From assembly GCF_900205925.1 (NCBI RefSeq), contig NZ_OAOD01000006.1:62001-126000 (forward strand): a DNA stretch of 64,000 nt, read 5' to 3'. Positions 52,844 to 61,870 of this stretch are shown piece after piece. The position numbers and the translations under genes were made by a program. The notes under the pieces were generated by a model. It searched no databases. It was not told the DNA's origin and worked only from the letters and a program-made list of their open reading frames with translations. This stretch comes from Clostridium peptidivorans (lineage in GTDB: Bacteria > Bacillota > Clostridia > Clostridiales > Clostridiaceae). The number at the start of each line of letters is the position of its first letter. Position 1 is the first letter of the stretch.

Positions 52844-53860
52844 ATGAGCGCAATTTCTAGTTTGTTTGGATTCCTTAATGATCAAATACTAAAGATGACA
52901 TGGCTTTCGGAGCTTATTAGATTGCTTGTGGAAAATGTATTTGGATTATCAATTAAGGAAAGATTAGGAGGAAGTATACATTTCTTTATATATGATACTA
53001 TAAAGATTTTCATATTATTGTCATTATTGATATTTATAATATCTTATATTCAAAGTTACTTTCCACCTGAAAGGACAAAGAAAATACTTGGTAATATTAA
53101 AGGCATAAAAGGAAATATATTAGGGGCATTGCTTGGAACTATTACTCCATTTTGCAGTTGTTCTAGTATTCCTATATTTATAGGATTTACCTCAGCAGGA
53201 CTTCCACTTGGAATAACATTTTCATTTTTAATATCCTCTCCACTGGTAGATATAGGTTCCTTGCTGATATTAATGTCATTCTTCGGTGCTAAGATTGCCA
53301 TAGCATATGTTGTGGTAGGATTAATACTTGCAGTTGTAGGTGGTACAATTATTGATAAGTTAGGTCTTGAAGATGAAATACAGGGCTATGTTCGTGATAT
53401 AGAAAGTGTTGATGCAGCGGTAATTGAAATGACTCGTGAAGAGAGAATATCTTATTCAAAACAGCAAGTTAAAGATATATTTAGGAAGGTATGGTTATAT
53501 GTTTTAATAGGAGTTGGTATTGGAGCAGCCATTCATAACTGGATACCACAATCCGTTGTTGAAAGGGTAATAGGAAATAAAAATCCATTTTCGGTGCTGC
53601 TTGCCACAGGCATAGGAATACCAATGTATGCTGATATTTTTGGAACGCTGCCAATAGCAGAAGCGTTATTTGGAAAAGGAGTAGGAATTGGTACAGTATT
53701 ATCTTTTATGATGGCTGTAACTGCACTTTCATTACCATCAATGATTATGCTTAGTAAGGTTGTAAAACCTAAGCTTTTAAGAATGTTTGTAACTATAGTT
53801 TCTATAGGTATAGTTATTATAGGATATCTATTTAATGCATTCTCATATATGTTTATATAA
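52844..53860 (+). CDS. Permease of the ArsP/DUF318 (CSCSS) family
   Basis: 338 aa, about eight hydrophobic helices in two repeats. The first repeat has TPFCSCSSIPIFIGFTSAGLPLG (about 105-127), the second GIPMYADIFGTLPIAEALFGKGVGIGT (about 263-289) without the Cys triplet. ArsP members of this superfamily export trivalent organoarsenicals, but other members have unknown substrates. Located between an ArsR sensor and a thioredoxin-like protein, it is probably a thiol-reactive-metal exporter. AGGAGGG precedes the ATG. Confidence 0.85.
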   Translation: MSAISSLFGFLNDQILKMTWLSELIRLLVENVFGLSIKERLGGSIHFFIYDTIKIFILLSLLIFIISYIQSYFPPERTKKILGNIKGIKGNILGALLGTITPFCSCSSIPIFIGFTSAGLPLGITFSFLISSPLVDIGSLLILMSFFGAKIAIAYVVVGLILAVVGGTIIDKLGLEDEIQGYVRDIESVDAAVIEMTREERISYSKQQVKDIFRKVWLYVLIGVGIGAAIHNWIPQSVVERVIGNKNPFSVLLATGIGIPMYADIFGTLPIAEALFGKGVGIGTVLSFMMAVTALSLPSMIMLSKVVKPKLLRMFVTIVSIGIVIIGYLFNAFSYMFI

Positions 53861-53917
53861 GCAGCCAATGGTTAGGAATAACCGTTAAAAATATAAAATT
53901 TGGAGGAAGAATAAATT

Positions 53918-54145
53918 ATGATTATTAAAATTTTAGGGACAGGATGCACTAACTGCAAAAAGTTAGAGGAAAACGCGAGGAAGGCAGTAGAAGAATTAGG
54001 ATTAGATGCCACAGTTGAAAAAGTAACTGAAATTAAAGATATTATGAAATATGGAGTAATGAAAACTCCTGCACTTGTAGTTGATGAAAAAGTAAAAATT
54101 ATGGGAAGAGTTGCAACATCAGATGAGATAAAAAAATACCTCTAA
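53918..54145 (+). CDS. Thioredoxin-fold small redox protein (redox-active disulfide protein 2 type)
   Basis: 75 aa. MIIKILGTGCTNCKKLEENARKA places a CTNC active site at residues 10-13, and MKTPALVVDEKVKIMGR contains the cis-Pro of the thioredoxin fold. Small CxxC proteins of this type commonly follow CSCSS permeases. Here it may reduce or chaperone the permease cargo. TGGAGG precedes the ATG; it is 57 bases after the permease, and a terminator follows. Confidence 0.88.
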   Translation: MIIKILGTGCTNCKKLEENARKAVEELGLDATVEKVTEIKDIMKYGVMKTPALVVDEKVKIMGRVATSDEIKKYL

Positions 54146-54169
54146 ATATGTGCTAGTTTAGAATTTAAG

Positions 54170-54210
54170 GGATACATGGTGAAGTATTAATATGTATCCT
54201 ATATTTTTAT
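54170..54210 (+). terminator. Terminator of the second ArsR operon
   Basis: GGATACAT (54170-54177) and ATGTATCC (54192-54199), then TATATTTTTATT. Confidence 0.75.
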
Positions 54211-54368
54211 TCTATAATTGAAGACATATGAAATAATACGACAAGCTTTGAAAACATTGGATACATGATAACTGTGAAGAAAATACATATTTAAGGTTTA
54301 AAAATAAATAATAAATGTTATAATATTGTGAGGAAATACTCATAAGTTGAAGAAGAGGAGAGTGCGGA

Positions 54369-55961
54369 GTGGAAGATTTAGTTAAAGAAATAGAGAAAAG
54401 AAGAACCTTTGCCATTATATCCCACCCGGATGCTGGTAAAACTACCATAACTGAAAAACTGCTTTTATACGGGGGTGCCATAAGACTTGCAGGTTCCGTT
54501 AAAGCTAGAAAAGCTAACAAACATGCAGTATCTGACTGGATGGAAATAGAAAAACAGAGAGGTATATCTGTAACTTCTTCTGTTATGCAGTTTGATTATG
54601 ATGGATATTGTATAAACATATTAGATACCCCAGGTCACCAAGATTTTAGTGAAGATACATATAGAACACTTATGGCAGCGGATAGCGCTGTAATGGTTAT
54701 AGATGCTGCAAAAGGTGTGGAGGAACAAACTAAAAAACTTTTCCATGTATGTAGTTTAAGAGGAATACCTGTATTTACGTTTGTAAATAAAATGGATAGA
54801 GAAAGTAGAGATCCTTTTGAATTGATGGAAGAAATAGAAAGTGTACTTGGAATTCGTTCCTATCCTATGAATTGGCCGATAGGATCTGGAGCAGATTTTA
54901 GAGGAATATATGATAGAAATAAAAATGTAATTGAAGTGTTTAATGGTGGAAATCACGGACAGACTGAAGTAGAATCTTTAGAAGGAGAAGTAAATGATCC
55001 AGTATTTAAAGAGCTTTTAGGAGACCAACTTCATGATAAACTTATAGAAGATATAGAACTATTAGATATAGCTGGAGATAATTTTAATTTAGAGCAGGTA
55101 AGAAAAGGTGATCTTACTCCTGTATTTTTCGGTAGTGCACTTACAAACTTTGGTGTAGAGCCATTTTTGAAAGACTTTTTAAAGTTATCTACATCACCAC
55201 TTCCAAGAGAATCAGATCAAGGAGAAGTTGATACCTTTGAAGAGGAGTTTTCGGCTTTTATATTTAAAATTCAAGCTAACATGAATCCTGCGCATAGAGA
55301 TAGAATTGCATTTATGAGAATATGTTCAGGTAAGTTTAAAAAAGGCATGGAAGTATTCCATATTCAAGGTAAAAATAAAGTTAAATTGGCGCAACCACAG
55401 CAATTCTTAGCACAGGATAGGGAAATAGTAGAAGAAGCTTATGCAGGAGATATCATAGGAGTTTTTGATCCAGGTATTTTTAGCATAGGAGACACTTTAT
55501 GTAAGAGTCCTAAAAAGTTTAAATTTGAAGGTATTCCAACCTTTGCGCCAGAGCACTTTGCTAGAGTTAAAACCATAGATACTATGAAAAGAAAGCAATT
55601 TGTAAAGGGAATTACAGAAATATCCCAGGAAGGTGCTATTCAGGTATTTAAGCAAATAAATATAGGTATAGAAGAAATAATAGTTGGAGTTGTAGGTGTA
55701 CTACAATTTGAAGTATTAGAATATAGAATGAAAAGCGAATATAATGTAGATATAAAGATGGAAAGACTCCCTTTTAGATATGTAAGATGGATTGAAAATA
55801 CTGATATAGATGTAGAATCACTTAGTATAACTAGTGATACTAAGATTGTAAAGGACTTGAATGATAGAAGCCTAATGTTATTCCAAAGTGATTGGGCTAT
55901 AAGCTGGGCGTTAGATCATAATAAGGGTGTAGTTTTATCTGATATTGGTAAGAGTGAATAA
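54369..55961 (+). CDS. prfC: Peptide chain release factor 3
   Basis: 530 aa translational GTPase. G1 SHPDAGKTT, G2 region EKQRGISVTSS, G3 DTPGHQDF, G4 FVNKMDR; domains II and III follow (FSAFIFKIQANMNPAHRDRIAFMRICSG). Recycles RF1/RF2 from the ribosome. Start is GTG, seven bases after AGAGGAGAG. Monocistronic, ending in a 13-bp terminator stem. Confidence 0.95.
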   Translation: MEDLVKEIEKRRTFAIISHPDAGKTTITEKLLLYGGAIRLAGSVKARKANKHAVSDWMEIEKQRGISVTSSVMQFDYDGYCINILDTPGHQDFSEDTYRTLMAADSAVMVIDAAKGVEEQTKKLFHVCSLRGIPVFTFVNKMDRESRDPFELMEEIESVLGIRSYPMNWPIGSGADFRGIYDRNKNVIEVFNGGNHGQTEVESLEGEVNDPVFKELLGDQLHDKLIEDIELLDIAGDNFNLEQVRKGDLTPVFFGSALTNFGVEPFLKDFLKLSTSPLPRESDQGEVDTFEEEFSAFIFKIQANMNPAHRDRIAFMRICSGKFKKGMEVFHIQGKNKVKLAQPQQFLAQDREIVEEAYAGDIIGVFDPGIFSIGDTLCKSPKKFKFEGIPTFAPEHFARVKTIDTMKRKQFVKGITEISQEGAIQVFKQINIGIEEIIVGVVGVLQFEVLEYRMKSEYNVDIKMERLPFRYVRWIENTDIDVESLSITSDTKIVKDLNDRSLMLFQSDWAISWALDHNKGVVLSDIGKSE

Positions 55962-55988
55962 AAGGAAATTGCGATGCAATTTCCTTTT
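55960..55988 (+). terminator. Terminator of prfC
   Basis: Perfect 13-bp arms AAAAGGAAATTGC (55960-55972) and GCAATTTCCTTTT (55976-55988), loop GAT, beginning at the stop codon. Confidence 0.9.
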
Positions 55989-56011
55989 ATCTATTTACAT
56001 TGTTTAAAAAT

Positions 56012-56069
56012 CCTATGGTAATCATAGGGCTCAGGCTGTTGATAAGCATATTTTATCAACAGCCTTTTT
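56012..56069 (+). terminator. Second and third stem-loops before the multicopper oxidase
   Basis: CCTATG-5 nt-CATAGG (56012-56028) is followed by GGCTGTTGATAA (56034-56045) with TTATCAACAGCC (56053-56064) and TTTTT. The latter is a complete intrinsic terminator 138 bases before the next gene, after prfC has already been terminated. Confidence 0.8.
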
Positions 56070-56206
56070 ATAATGTTACTCACAAATAGTATAAATAATG
56101 AATAATATGTATGAACAGCAAGGAGTACTACAACATTTACGAATAAATCTATATTAATGAATAAACAAATTTATATTAATAAATGAATCTATAAGGGGGA
56201 AAATAA

Positions 56207-59200
56207 ATGGAAGATAATCAATTGCTAGTTCCTACAGAATTAGTGACCGATCCAAAGACTGGTTATCTGATTCCGAACTATTTTAATACTGCCAACTGGG
56301 CATATAGCCCCAAAATGAGAAAATTCATTGATGCAATGCCGATGCTTGGACCTAGCGGTGCAAACGCTTTAGGCCAGTATATACCTGTTGCTGTCCCCGA
56401 TACTACCACTTATCCAGGCTGTGATTACTATGAAATTGCCGTTGTTGAATTTAAAGAACAGATGCACTCAGACTTGCCGCCTACCACTCTCCGAGGATAT
56501 GTGCAATTGTCCACAACAGTGGTTAAAGGTAATCAACTTCCTTTGAACTATAATGATAACCCAGTCAACCCAATTTTAAAAGGTGATGGCACCCAGGCTT
56601 ACGGTGTAGATGCTCCTCATTATATGGGGCCTGTTATTATTGCAACCCGTGACGTACCAGTACGCATCAAGTTCTACAACCTACTTCCTACTGGTGCTGG
56701 TGGTAACCTCTTCATTCCTGTTGATACCACTGTTATGGGGGCGGGGCATGGTCCTCTAGGGCATGATGCTATGCCTATGAATTACACGCAAAACCGCGCC
56801 AATGTTCATCTCCATGGTAATAACACCGTCTGGATTAGCGATGGAACGCCCCATCAGTGGATTACTCCAGCTGGAGAAGACACTCCATATCCTCAAGGTG
56901 TCAGTGTAGTGAATGTTCCTGATATGGAGAATGTGGATGATCCTCGCGATGGAATGCAGACCTTGTACTACACTAATGCACAAAATGCTAGATTGATGTT
57001 TTATCATGATCACTCATATGGTATCACTCGACTTAATGTATATGTGGGAGAAGCAGCAGCTTATTTACTCACAGATAAGGTAGAAAAGGATTTGATCAAT
57101 GGAACTAATGAATCAGGGGTTAATCCGGGTCTTAAAAAGATTCTCCCAGACATTGGGATTCCTATTGTAATTCAAGACAAGACCTTCGTTGATGAGAGTA
57201 CAATTGGCGATACGGATCCAACCTGGGTCTGGGGAACAACACCTGGCACGCCCAATACTGGGGATCTATGGTATCCTCATGTGTATAGTCCAGCACAGAA
57301 TCCTTGGAGTCCTGAAGGGACAAATCCCTTTGGCCGCTGGATGTACGGTCCATGGTTTTGGCCACCAACAACGAATATAGAACATGGACCAATCCCAAAC
57401 CCTTACTATGATCCTGTAAATGCACCAGAGCAACCACCAATGATGCCTGACATGCCTTACCCATCAATGCCAGGGGAGGCATTTATGGATACGCCAATTA
57501 TCAACGGTACGGCCTACCCATATTTGGAAGTTGAACCCAATGCTTATCGTTTCCGCATTCTAAATGCTGCTGATGACCGTTTCTTTAACCTGCAGATGTA
57601 TGTAGCTAATCCTGATGACTACAGCTTACCTGGAGGATATGGTACAGAAGTTAGGATGATAAAACCCGCTTGTGGGGTACCTGGTATTCCTGCTGACTGG
57701 CCAAGTGGTATACCAGACCCTGAATTAAAAGGACCAGACTGGATTCAAATTGGCACCGAAGGTGGTTTCTTGCCAGCACCTGTGGTGATACCAAGCCAGC
57801 CAATCACTTGGAACCTAAATCCTACAAACTTTAACTTTGGAAATGTGGATCAGCACTCACTGCTTCTTGGAGCCGCAGAACGTGCAGATGTCATTGTTGA
57901 CTTCTCACAATATGCTGGGAAGACACTCATTCTCTACAATGATGCTCCAGCAGCTTTTCCAGCAGCCGATCCGCGCTATGACTATTACACGGGTAACCCA
58001 GACCTAAGGGGTGAGGGTGGTACAAACACCACGAAAGTGGGAGAAGGTCCAAATATACGAACCATTATGCAAATAAGGGTAAAAGATTTAGTTCCTGCTC
58101 CTAAGTACGAAATAACTACGCTGGAAGCAGTGTTTGCTAAAGCAGATAATAAACCCGGTGTATTTGAATCATCTCATGATCCAATTATTATACCACAGGA
58201 AGCCTATAACTCCGCCTACAATGTTACTAATTTACCTGAGGATGCTGAAAGCGCCTACGTGCAGCTTAATGAGTTCTCCAAGACCTTTAGGCCGATAGAT
58301 GCTAGTGGAGTTCTTTTGCCACCTGTTACTCTTACCATTGAGCCGAAGGCTTTGCAGGATGAAATGGGTGAAGTATACGACATGGGATATGGACGTATGA
58401 GTGGTATGCTTGGACTTGAATTTCCAGTGTCTAGCTCTAATTTTAGTCAGTTTGTGGTTTATGGCTATACAAGTCCCCCAGTTGAGGTTTTAAGAGGCAT
58501 AGAAAATCCTAATGCAACTCCTATTGGCTCTTTGAATGATGGGACACAGATTTGGAAGATTACTCACAATGGTGTGGATACCCATACAATTCACACTCAT
58601 CTGTTTTCTGTACAACTCATCAACCGAGTTGCTTGGGATGGGGCTTTAATGCCGCCTGATCCTAATGAACTAGGCTGGAAGGAAACTTTCAGGGTGAATC
58701 CGCTTGAGCATACAATTATTGCTCTTAGGCCGAATATTACTGCGCCTTCACAAGTACCATTTGAGGTGCCGAACAGTGTTCGTCTTATTGACCCAACAAT
58801 GCCTGAGGGTGCTGTATTAATGCCGCCACCACCTGTAGGATGGTTCGATCCACTAGGAAATCCAGTTGACCAAGTTATAAATCATTATGTTAACTTTGGA
58901 TGGGAGTACGTTTATCACTGCCATATTCTAGCCCATGAAGAGATGGATATGATGCACTCTATGGCGGTTGCTGTTCAACCAAAAGCACCTTCAAATCTAA
59001 TTGCTAATGTTATCGGTGTTAGATTTAACAAACGTGTGGTTTTAACCTGGGATAATGATTCTCAAAATGCTACTAGATTTACTGTTCAGAAAGCCATTAG
59101 TAGTAATGGACCATGGATTACTCTAGCAACGCTGCCATCTAGTTCAAATTCATATACCGATCCAATTGGCAACACTAACGATATTTATTATTATAGAGTG

Positions 59201-59575
59201 TTTTCATCAAACACTGTGGGTGATATGGCTACTCCGGGATTTCCGACGATGACAGTGGATTCACAATTTTCTAATGTGGTAAGTGTTGGTCAGCCAGAGG
59301 CTCCAACTAATTTGACTGCAAGAAGATTAAGTGGTCAGCAAGTTCGTCTCACATGGCGTGACAATGCTGTTAACGAGAATGGTTTTGTAATAGAACGATC
59401 TGACAATGGAGGTAACTATTTCGCACTGGCTATAGTTGGATCCAAATTTTCTACCGGTAACGTCGTGTATATTGATTCAACTGTTGTATCTGGTAAAAAT
59501 TACACCTATCGCGTAATGGCTGTAAATGCTGCAGGATCATCAGCTTACTCGAATACGGCAAACGTGAGGCTGTAA
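56207..59575 (+). CDS. Large multicopper oxidase with two C-terminal fibronectin type III domains
   Basis: 1122 aa. Copper motifs: HLHGN (about residue 200), YHDHS (about 266), HTIHTHLF (about 792) and YHCHILAHEEMDMM (about 903-916), giving a full T1/T2/T3 set with a likely Met axial ligand. Two Fn3-like domains follow (about 925-1025 and 1030-1122). There is no signal peptide, as in spore-coat laccase CotA, so release by mother-cell lysis or spore-coat location is possible. Codon use is richer in G and C than in all neighbours (many GCC, CCG, CGC), a sign of acquisition by transfer. AGGGGGA precedes the ATG. Substrate unknown: phenols, Mn(II) or bilirubin-like compounds are candidates. Confidence 0.9.
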   Translation: MEDNQLLVPTELVTDPKTGYLIPNYFNTANWAYSPKMRKFIDAMPMLGPSGANALGQYIPVAVPDTTTYPGCDYYEIAVVEFKEQMHSDLPPTTLRGYVQLSTTVVKGNQLPLNYNDNPVNPILKGDGTQAYGVDAPHYMGPVIIATRDVPVRIKFYNLLPTGAGGNLFIPVDTTVMGAGHGPLGHDAMPMNYTQNRANVHLHGNNTVWISDGTPHQWITPAGEDTPYPQGVSVVNVPDMENVDDPRDGMQTLYYTNAQNARLMFYHDHSYGITRLNVYVGEAAAYLLTDKVEKDLINGTNESGVNPGLKKILPDIGIPIVIQDKTFVDESTIGDTDPTWVWGTTPGTPNTGDLWYPHVYSPAQNPWSPEGTNPFGRWMYGPWFWPPTTNIEHGPIPNPYYDPVNAPEQPPMMPDMPYPSMPGEAFMDTPIINGTAYPYLEVEPNAYRFRILNAADDRFFNLQMYVANPDDYSLPGGYGTEVRMIKPACGVPGIPADWPSGIPDPELKGPDWIQIGTEGGFLPAPVVIPSQPITWNLNPTNFNFGNVDQHSLLLGAAERADVIVDFSQYAGKTLILYNDAPAAFPAADPRYDYYTGNPDLRGEGGTNTTKVGEGPNIRTIMQIRVKDLVPAPKYEITTLEAVFAKADNKPGVFESSHDPIIIPQEAYNSAYNVTNLPEDAESAYVQLNEFSKTFRPIDASGVLLPPVTLTIEPKALQDEMGEVYDMGYGRMSGMLGLEFPVSSSNFSQFVVYGYTSPPVEVLRGIENPNATPIGSLNDGTQIWKITHNGVDTHTIHTHLFSVQLINRVAWDGALMPPDPNELGWKETFRVNPLEHTIIALRPNITAPSQVPFEVPNSVRLIDPTMPEGAVLMPPPPVGWFDPLGNPVDQVINHYVNFGWEYVYHCHILAHEEMDMMHSMAVAVQPKAPSNLIANVIGVRFNKRVVLTWDNDSQNATRFTVQKAISSNGPWITLATLPSSSNSYTDPIGNTNDIYYYRVFSSNTVGDMATPGFPTMTVDSQFSNVVSVGQPEAPTNLTARRLSGQQVRLTWRDNAVNENGFVIERSDNGGNYFALAIVGSKFSTGNVVYIDSTVVSGKNYTYRVMAVNAAGSSAYSNTANVRL

Positions 59576-59620
59576 CCTGAAGAAACATTGATGTGTAATA
59601 ACTATAATTCTTTTTACTTT

Positions 59621-59714
59621 TAGATACTAGAAGTTAGGTATAAGGTTCTAGGAAATGTAGAAACTTTGCTATGCAAAGTTTCCTCCAAACCTAGAACCTT
59701 TGTTCTAGAATCTA
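59621..59714. terminator. Triple nested stem-loop after multicopper oxidase
   Basis: Three nested arms: TAGATACTAGAA (59621-59632) with TTCTAGAATCTA (59703-59714, one mismatch), AAGGTTCTAGG (59642-59652) with CCTAGAACCTT (59690-59700, perfect) and AAACTTTGC (59661-59669) with GCAAAGTTT (59673-59681, perfect, 3-nt loop). It lies between convergent genes and probably terminates both, though it is larger than a normal terminator. Confidence 0.65.
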
Positions 59715-59734
59715 GAAAAATTGCTTCGTATTTT

Positions 59735-59887
59735 TTAAATTTTTCTTCTTCCAAACAAAGCATCTACTACAAATACTATTGCAGCAATTAGCAATAGTAG
59801 ATGTATAAGATTACCGCCAATGCTAAAGATAATACCTAAAAGCCAAAATAAAACTACAATTCCACCAATCAATCTTAAAATACCCAT
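59735..59887 (-). CDS. 50-aa membrane protein, lmo0937 family
   Basis: A short reverse-strand gene reading MGILRLIGGIVVLFWLLGI at the start and ending DALFGRRKI. Two hydrophobic segments (about 5-20 and 28-43) with a short Gly-rich turn; this is the look of the small lmo0937-type (DUF5670) Firmicute membrane proteins. AGGTG is five bases before the ATG. Function unknown; some relatives are stress-induced. Confidence 0.8.
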   Translation of the reverse strand: MGILRLIGGIVVLFWLLGIIFSIGGNLIHLLLLIAAIVFVVDALFGRRKI

Positions 59888-59980
59888 AAAATCACCTCTG
59901 TATTTTGATTAGTTACCACGTATTTATAGTATTAACATAATTTTATGGTTTTATCCGATAACTTGCCATATGGGTGGAAC

Positions 59981-60006
59981 TAAAAAAAGAGAGGAAAACC
60001 TCTCTT
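59981..60006 (-). terminator. Terminator of the zinc-ribbon gene
   Basis: On the minus strand AAGAGAGG (60006-59999), loop TTTT, CCTCTCTT (59994-59987), then TTTTTA. The gene's stop codon is in the 5' arm. Confidence 0.85.
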
Positions 60007-60178
60007 AGTATCTTCTGTCGTTTCTGTTGTTATTTCTGTTAGCTTTTCTAGCTTTTCTACACTCTGGGCATCTTACTGGCTCGTTTTCAAATCCTTTTTC
60101 TTTGTAAAAAGCCTGTTCTCCCTCAGTGAATACGAATTCATTACCACAATCTTTACATACGATAGTCTTATCTGCCAT
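60005..60178 (-). CDS. 57-aa zinc-ribbon protein
   Basis: Reverse-strand small gene: MADKTIVCKDCGNEFVFTEG at the N-terminus, then RCPECRKARKANRNNN and a basic, Asn/Arg-rich tail. Two CxxC knuckles (C8/C11 and C37/C40) form a zinc ribbon of the 'probable zinc-ribbon' type common in clostridia. The basic tail suggests RNA or ribosome contact. AAGGAGG lies 10 bases before the ATG and a hairpin sits in the leader. Confidence 0.88.
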   Translation of the reverse strand: MADKTIVCKDCGNEFVFTEGEQAFYKEKGFENEPVRCPECRKARKANRNNNRNDRRY

Positions 60179-60197
60179 TTAAAACAACCTCCTTAAT

Positions 60198-60241
60198 ATC
60201 ATAGGAACAGGATAATTTTTCACGGATAATCCTCCTATGAT
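60198..60241 (-). promoter_or_regulatory. Leader hairpin of the zinc-ribbon gene
   Basis: ATCATAGGA and TCCTATGAT (60198-60206 and 60233-60241) pair perfectly and enclose two copies of GGATAAT (60210-60216, 60224-60230). The hairpin ends four bases before the AAGGAGG of the zinc-ribbon gene, so it may influence translation or mRNA stability. Confidence 0.45.
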
Positions 60242-60502
60242 AAAGGATCTATCTGAATAAATTAACCTTCCTTATTAAAAATGGAGAAGCTCTCCTAAAA
60301 ATATTATAGCATAATTCAATAAAAAAACAACTAAGATTGGTAAAGTTATGTAATTTAGAAATGCATTATTTTGCGAAATTTTTTAAGAGTTTGAGCAAGA
60401 TAATAACTAATAAATCAGGAAAAATTCATAATTAAAAATTAAAGTAATATATATGTTATAATATATTTAAAGTAATTTATAAGATGAGTTAAGAGGGGAT
60501 AT

Positions 60503-61651
60503 ATGGATAAGAAAAGGCTTATAAATTTAATAAATAAAGGTGAAGGAATAAAACTAGATTTTAAGCAAAAGTTAGAGCTAGATATGGAAAGCTCAAGAAA
60601 GGAATTAGCTAAGGATATATGTGCTATAGCAAATTCCAAAGGTGGAAGAGGATACTTAATAATAGGCGTAGAAGATAAAACAAAGAAAATTATAGGAATA
60701 GACGATGATCATAAATATAGTGAGGAACAAATCCAACAAATAGTAAGTTCTAGATGTGAGCCTCCTATACCTATAAATTTAGAATTTGTAGAGATAGAAA
60801 ATAAAATGGTGGCTATAATAAATATATATGATGGACCACAAAAACCCTATCAAATTAGAGAGACTGGAGCTTTTTATATAAGAAGGGGCTCTACTACAGA
60901 TACCATGAGAAAAGAAGAAATTATATCAGCTCTTCAAGAAAATTTAAGTTTAAATTTAGAACTTTGTCCAATTGTAAATAGTACTTTAGATTGTATAGAT
61001 AATTCTTTAGTAGATAAGTATTTTATGCTTAAAGGAATTGAAGTAAATGATAATAATAGAATAGAGCTTATGGAAGGTGCATCTATAATAAACTTTGATG
61101 GAGATATTAATAAATATGTTCTGACTTTAGGAGGAGCATTGGTATTTTCTAAACTGAGTTACTTGTTTGCCCCCCACAGCATGATAAAAATAATAAATAA
61201 AGTAAATAAGAATTTGGCAGAGAGTATAGTGATTCAAGGAAATCTCCTCTCCATGTTAGATGAAGGCGAAAATATAATAAAAGATATACTTCCTAAGACA
61301 TATCCAGTTAAGGCCATATATGAGGGATTAAGCAATGCCATATTATATAGAAATTACGCTTTGTATTATAAAGAAATAGAATTAGTTATAGAATCAAATA
61401 GCATAATCTTAAATAGTCCGGGAAATTTATTGTCAAAGCATTTAGAAAATAATCATACTTTTTTAAAAAGAAATATGTGGATTTATGAAAAGCTTATAAC
61501 TTTAGATGATAAAGGCAGATTTTTAAATTCAGGAAGAGGTTTTGCAAGAATTAAGGGGCAATTTAAAGGTAAGGCTAGAGTAAGCTTCGTAAATTCTCTA
61601 AAACAAGAGAACTTTAAAATTATTTATCCAGGAACTAAATTTTATAAGTAA
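60503..61651 (+). CDS. AlbA_2 (Schlafen-type) domain protein, putative regulator
   Basis: 382 aa. The N-terminal AlbA_2 domain spans about 1-140 (EGIKLDFKQKLELD, then AIANSKGGRGYLIIGVEDK, and the ending GAFYIRRGSTTDTMRKEEI), a fold of divergent AAA_4/Schlafen proteins. The C-terminal half looks like the HATPase_c_4-type region (YPVKAIYEGLSNAILYRNY). Such proteins are often annotated as ATP-binding transcriptional regulators, with little direct proof; relatives also occur in defence loci. It stands alone; AAGAGGGG precedes the ATG. Confidence 0.8.
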   Translation: MDKKRLINLINKGEGIKLDFKQKLELDMESSRKELAKDICAIANSKGGRGYLIIGVEDKTKKIIGIDDDHKYSEEQIQQIVSSRCEPPIPINLEFVEIENKMVAIINIYDGPQKPYQIRETGAFYIRRGSTTDTMRKEEIISALQENLSLNLELCPIVNSTLDCIDNSLVDKYFMLKGIEVNDNNRIELMEGASIINFDGDINKYVLTLGGALVFSKLSYLFAPHSMIKIINKVNKNLAESIVIQGNLLSMLDEGENIIKDILPKTYPVKAIYEGLSNAILYRNYALYYKEIELVIESNSIILNSPGNLLSKHLENNHTFLKRNMWIYEKLITLDDKGRFLNSGRGFARIKGQFKGKARVSFVNSLKQENFKIIYPGTKFYK

Positions 61652-61790
61652 CGTAATATTTCATCCAGTATATAATAATAATAAGTAATAATATAAGTGG
61701 TAAATATATACTGTAAATGATTATATAGTACATGGAAAGTAAAAGTAAATAAAGGTAGAAAAATGTTTTTAAAATATTCAGTCAATTATA

Positions 61791-61819
61791 TTGAAATAAT
61801 GTTTTTAGTATTATATAAT
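61791..61819 (+). promoter_or_regulatory. Promoter of the small P-loop gene
   Basis: TTGAAA 61791-61796, 17-bp spacer, TATAAT 61814-61819; a good SigA-type promoter 52 bases before the start. Confidence 0.65.
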
Positions 61820-61870
61820 TTAGTTACAGGTAACCTAAAAACCTAAAAAATATAGTTAGGGGTGGTAATG

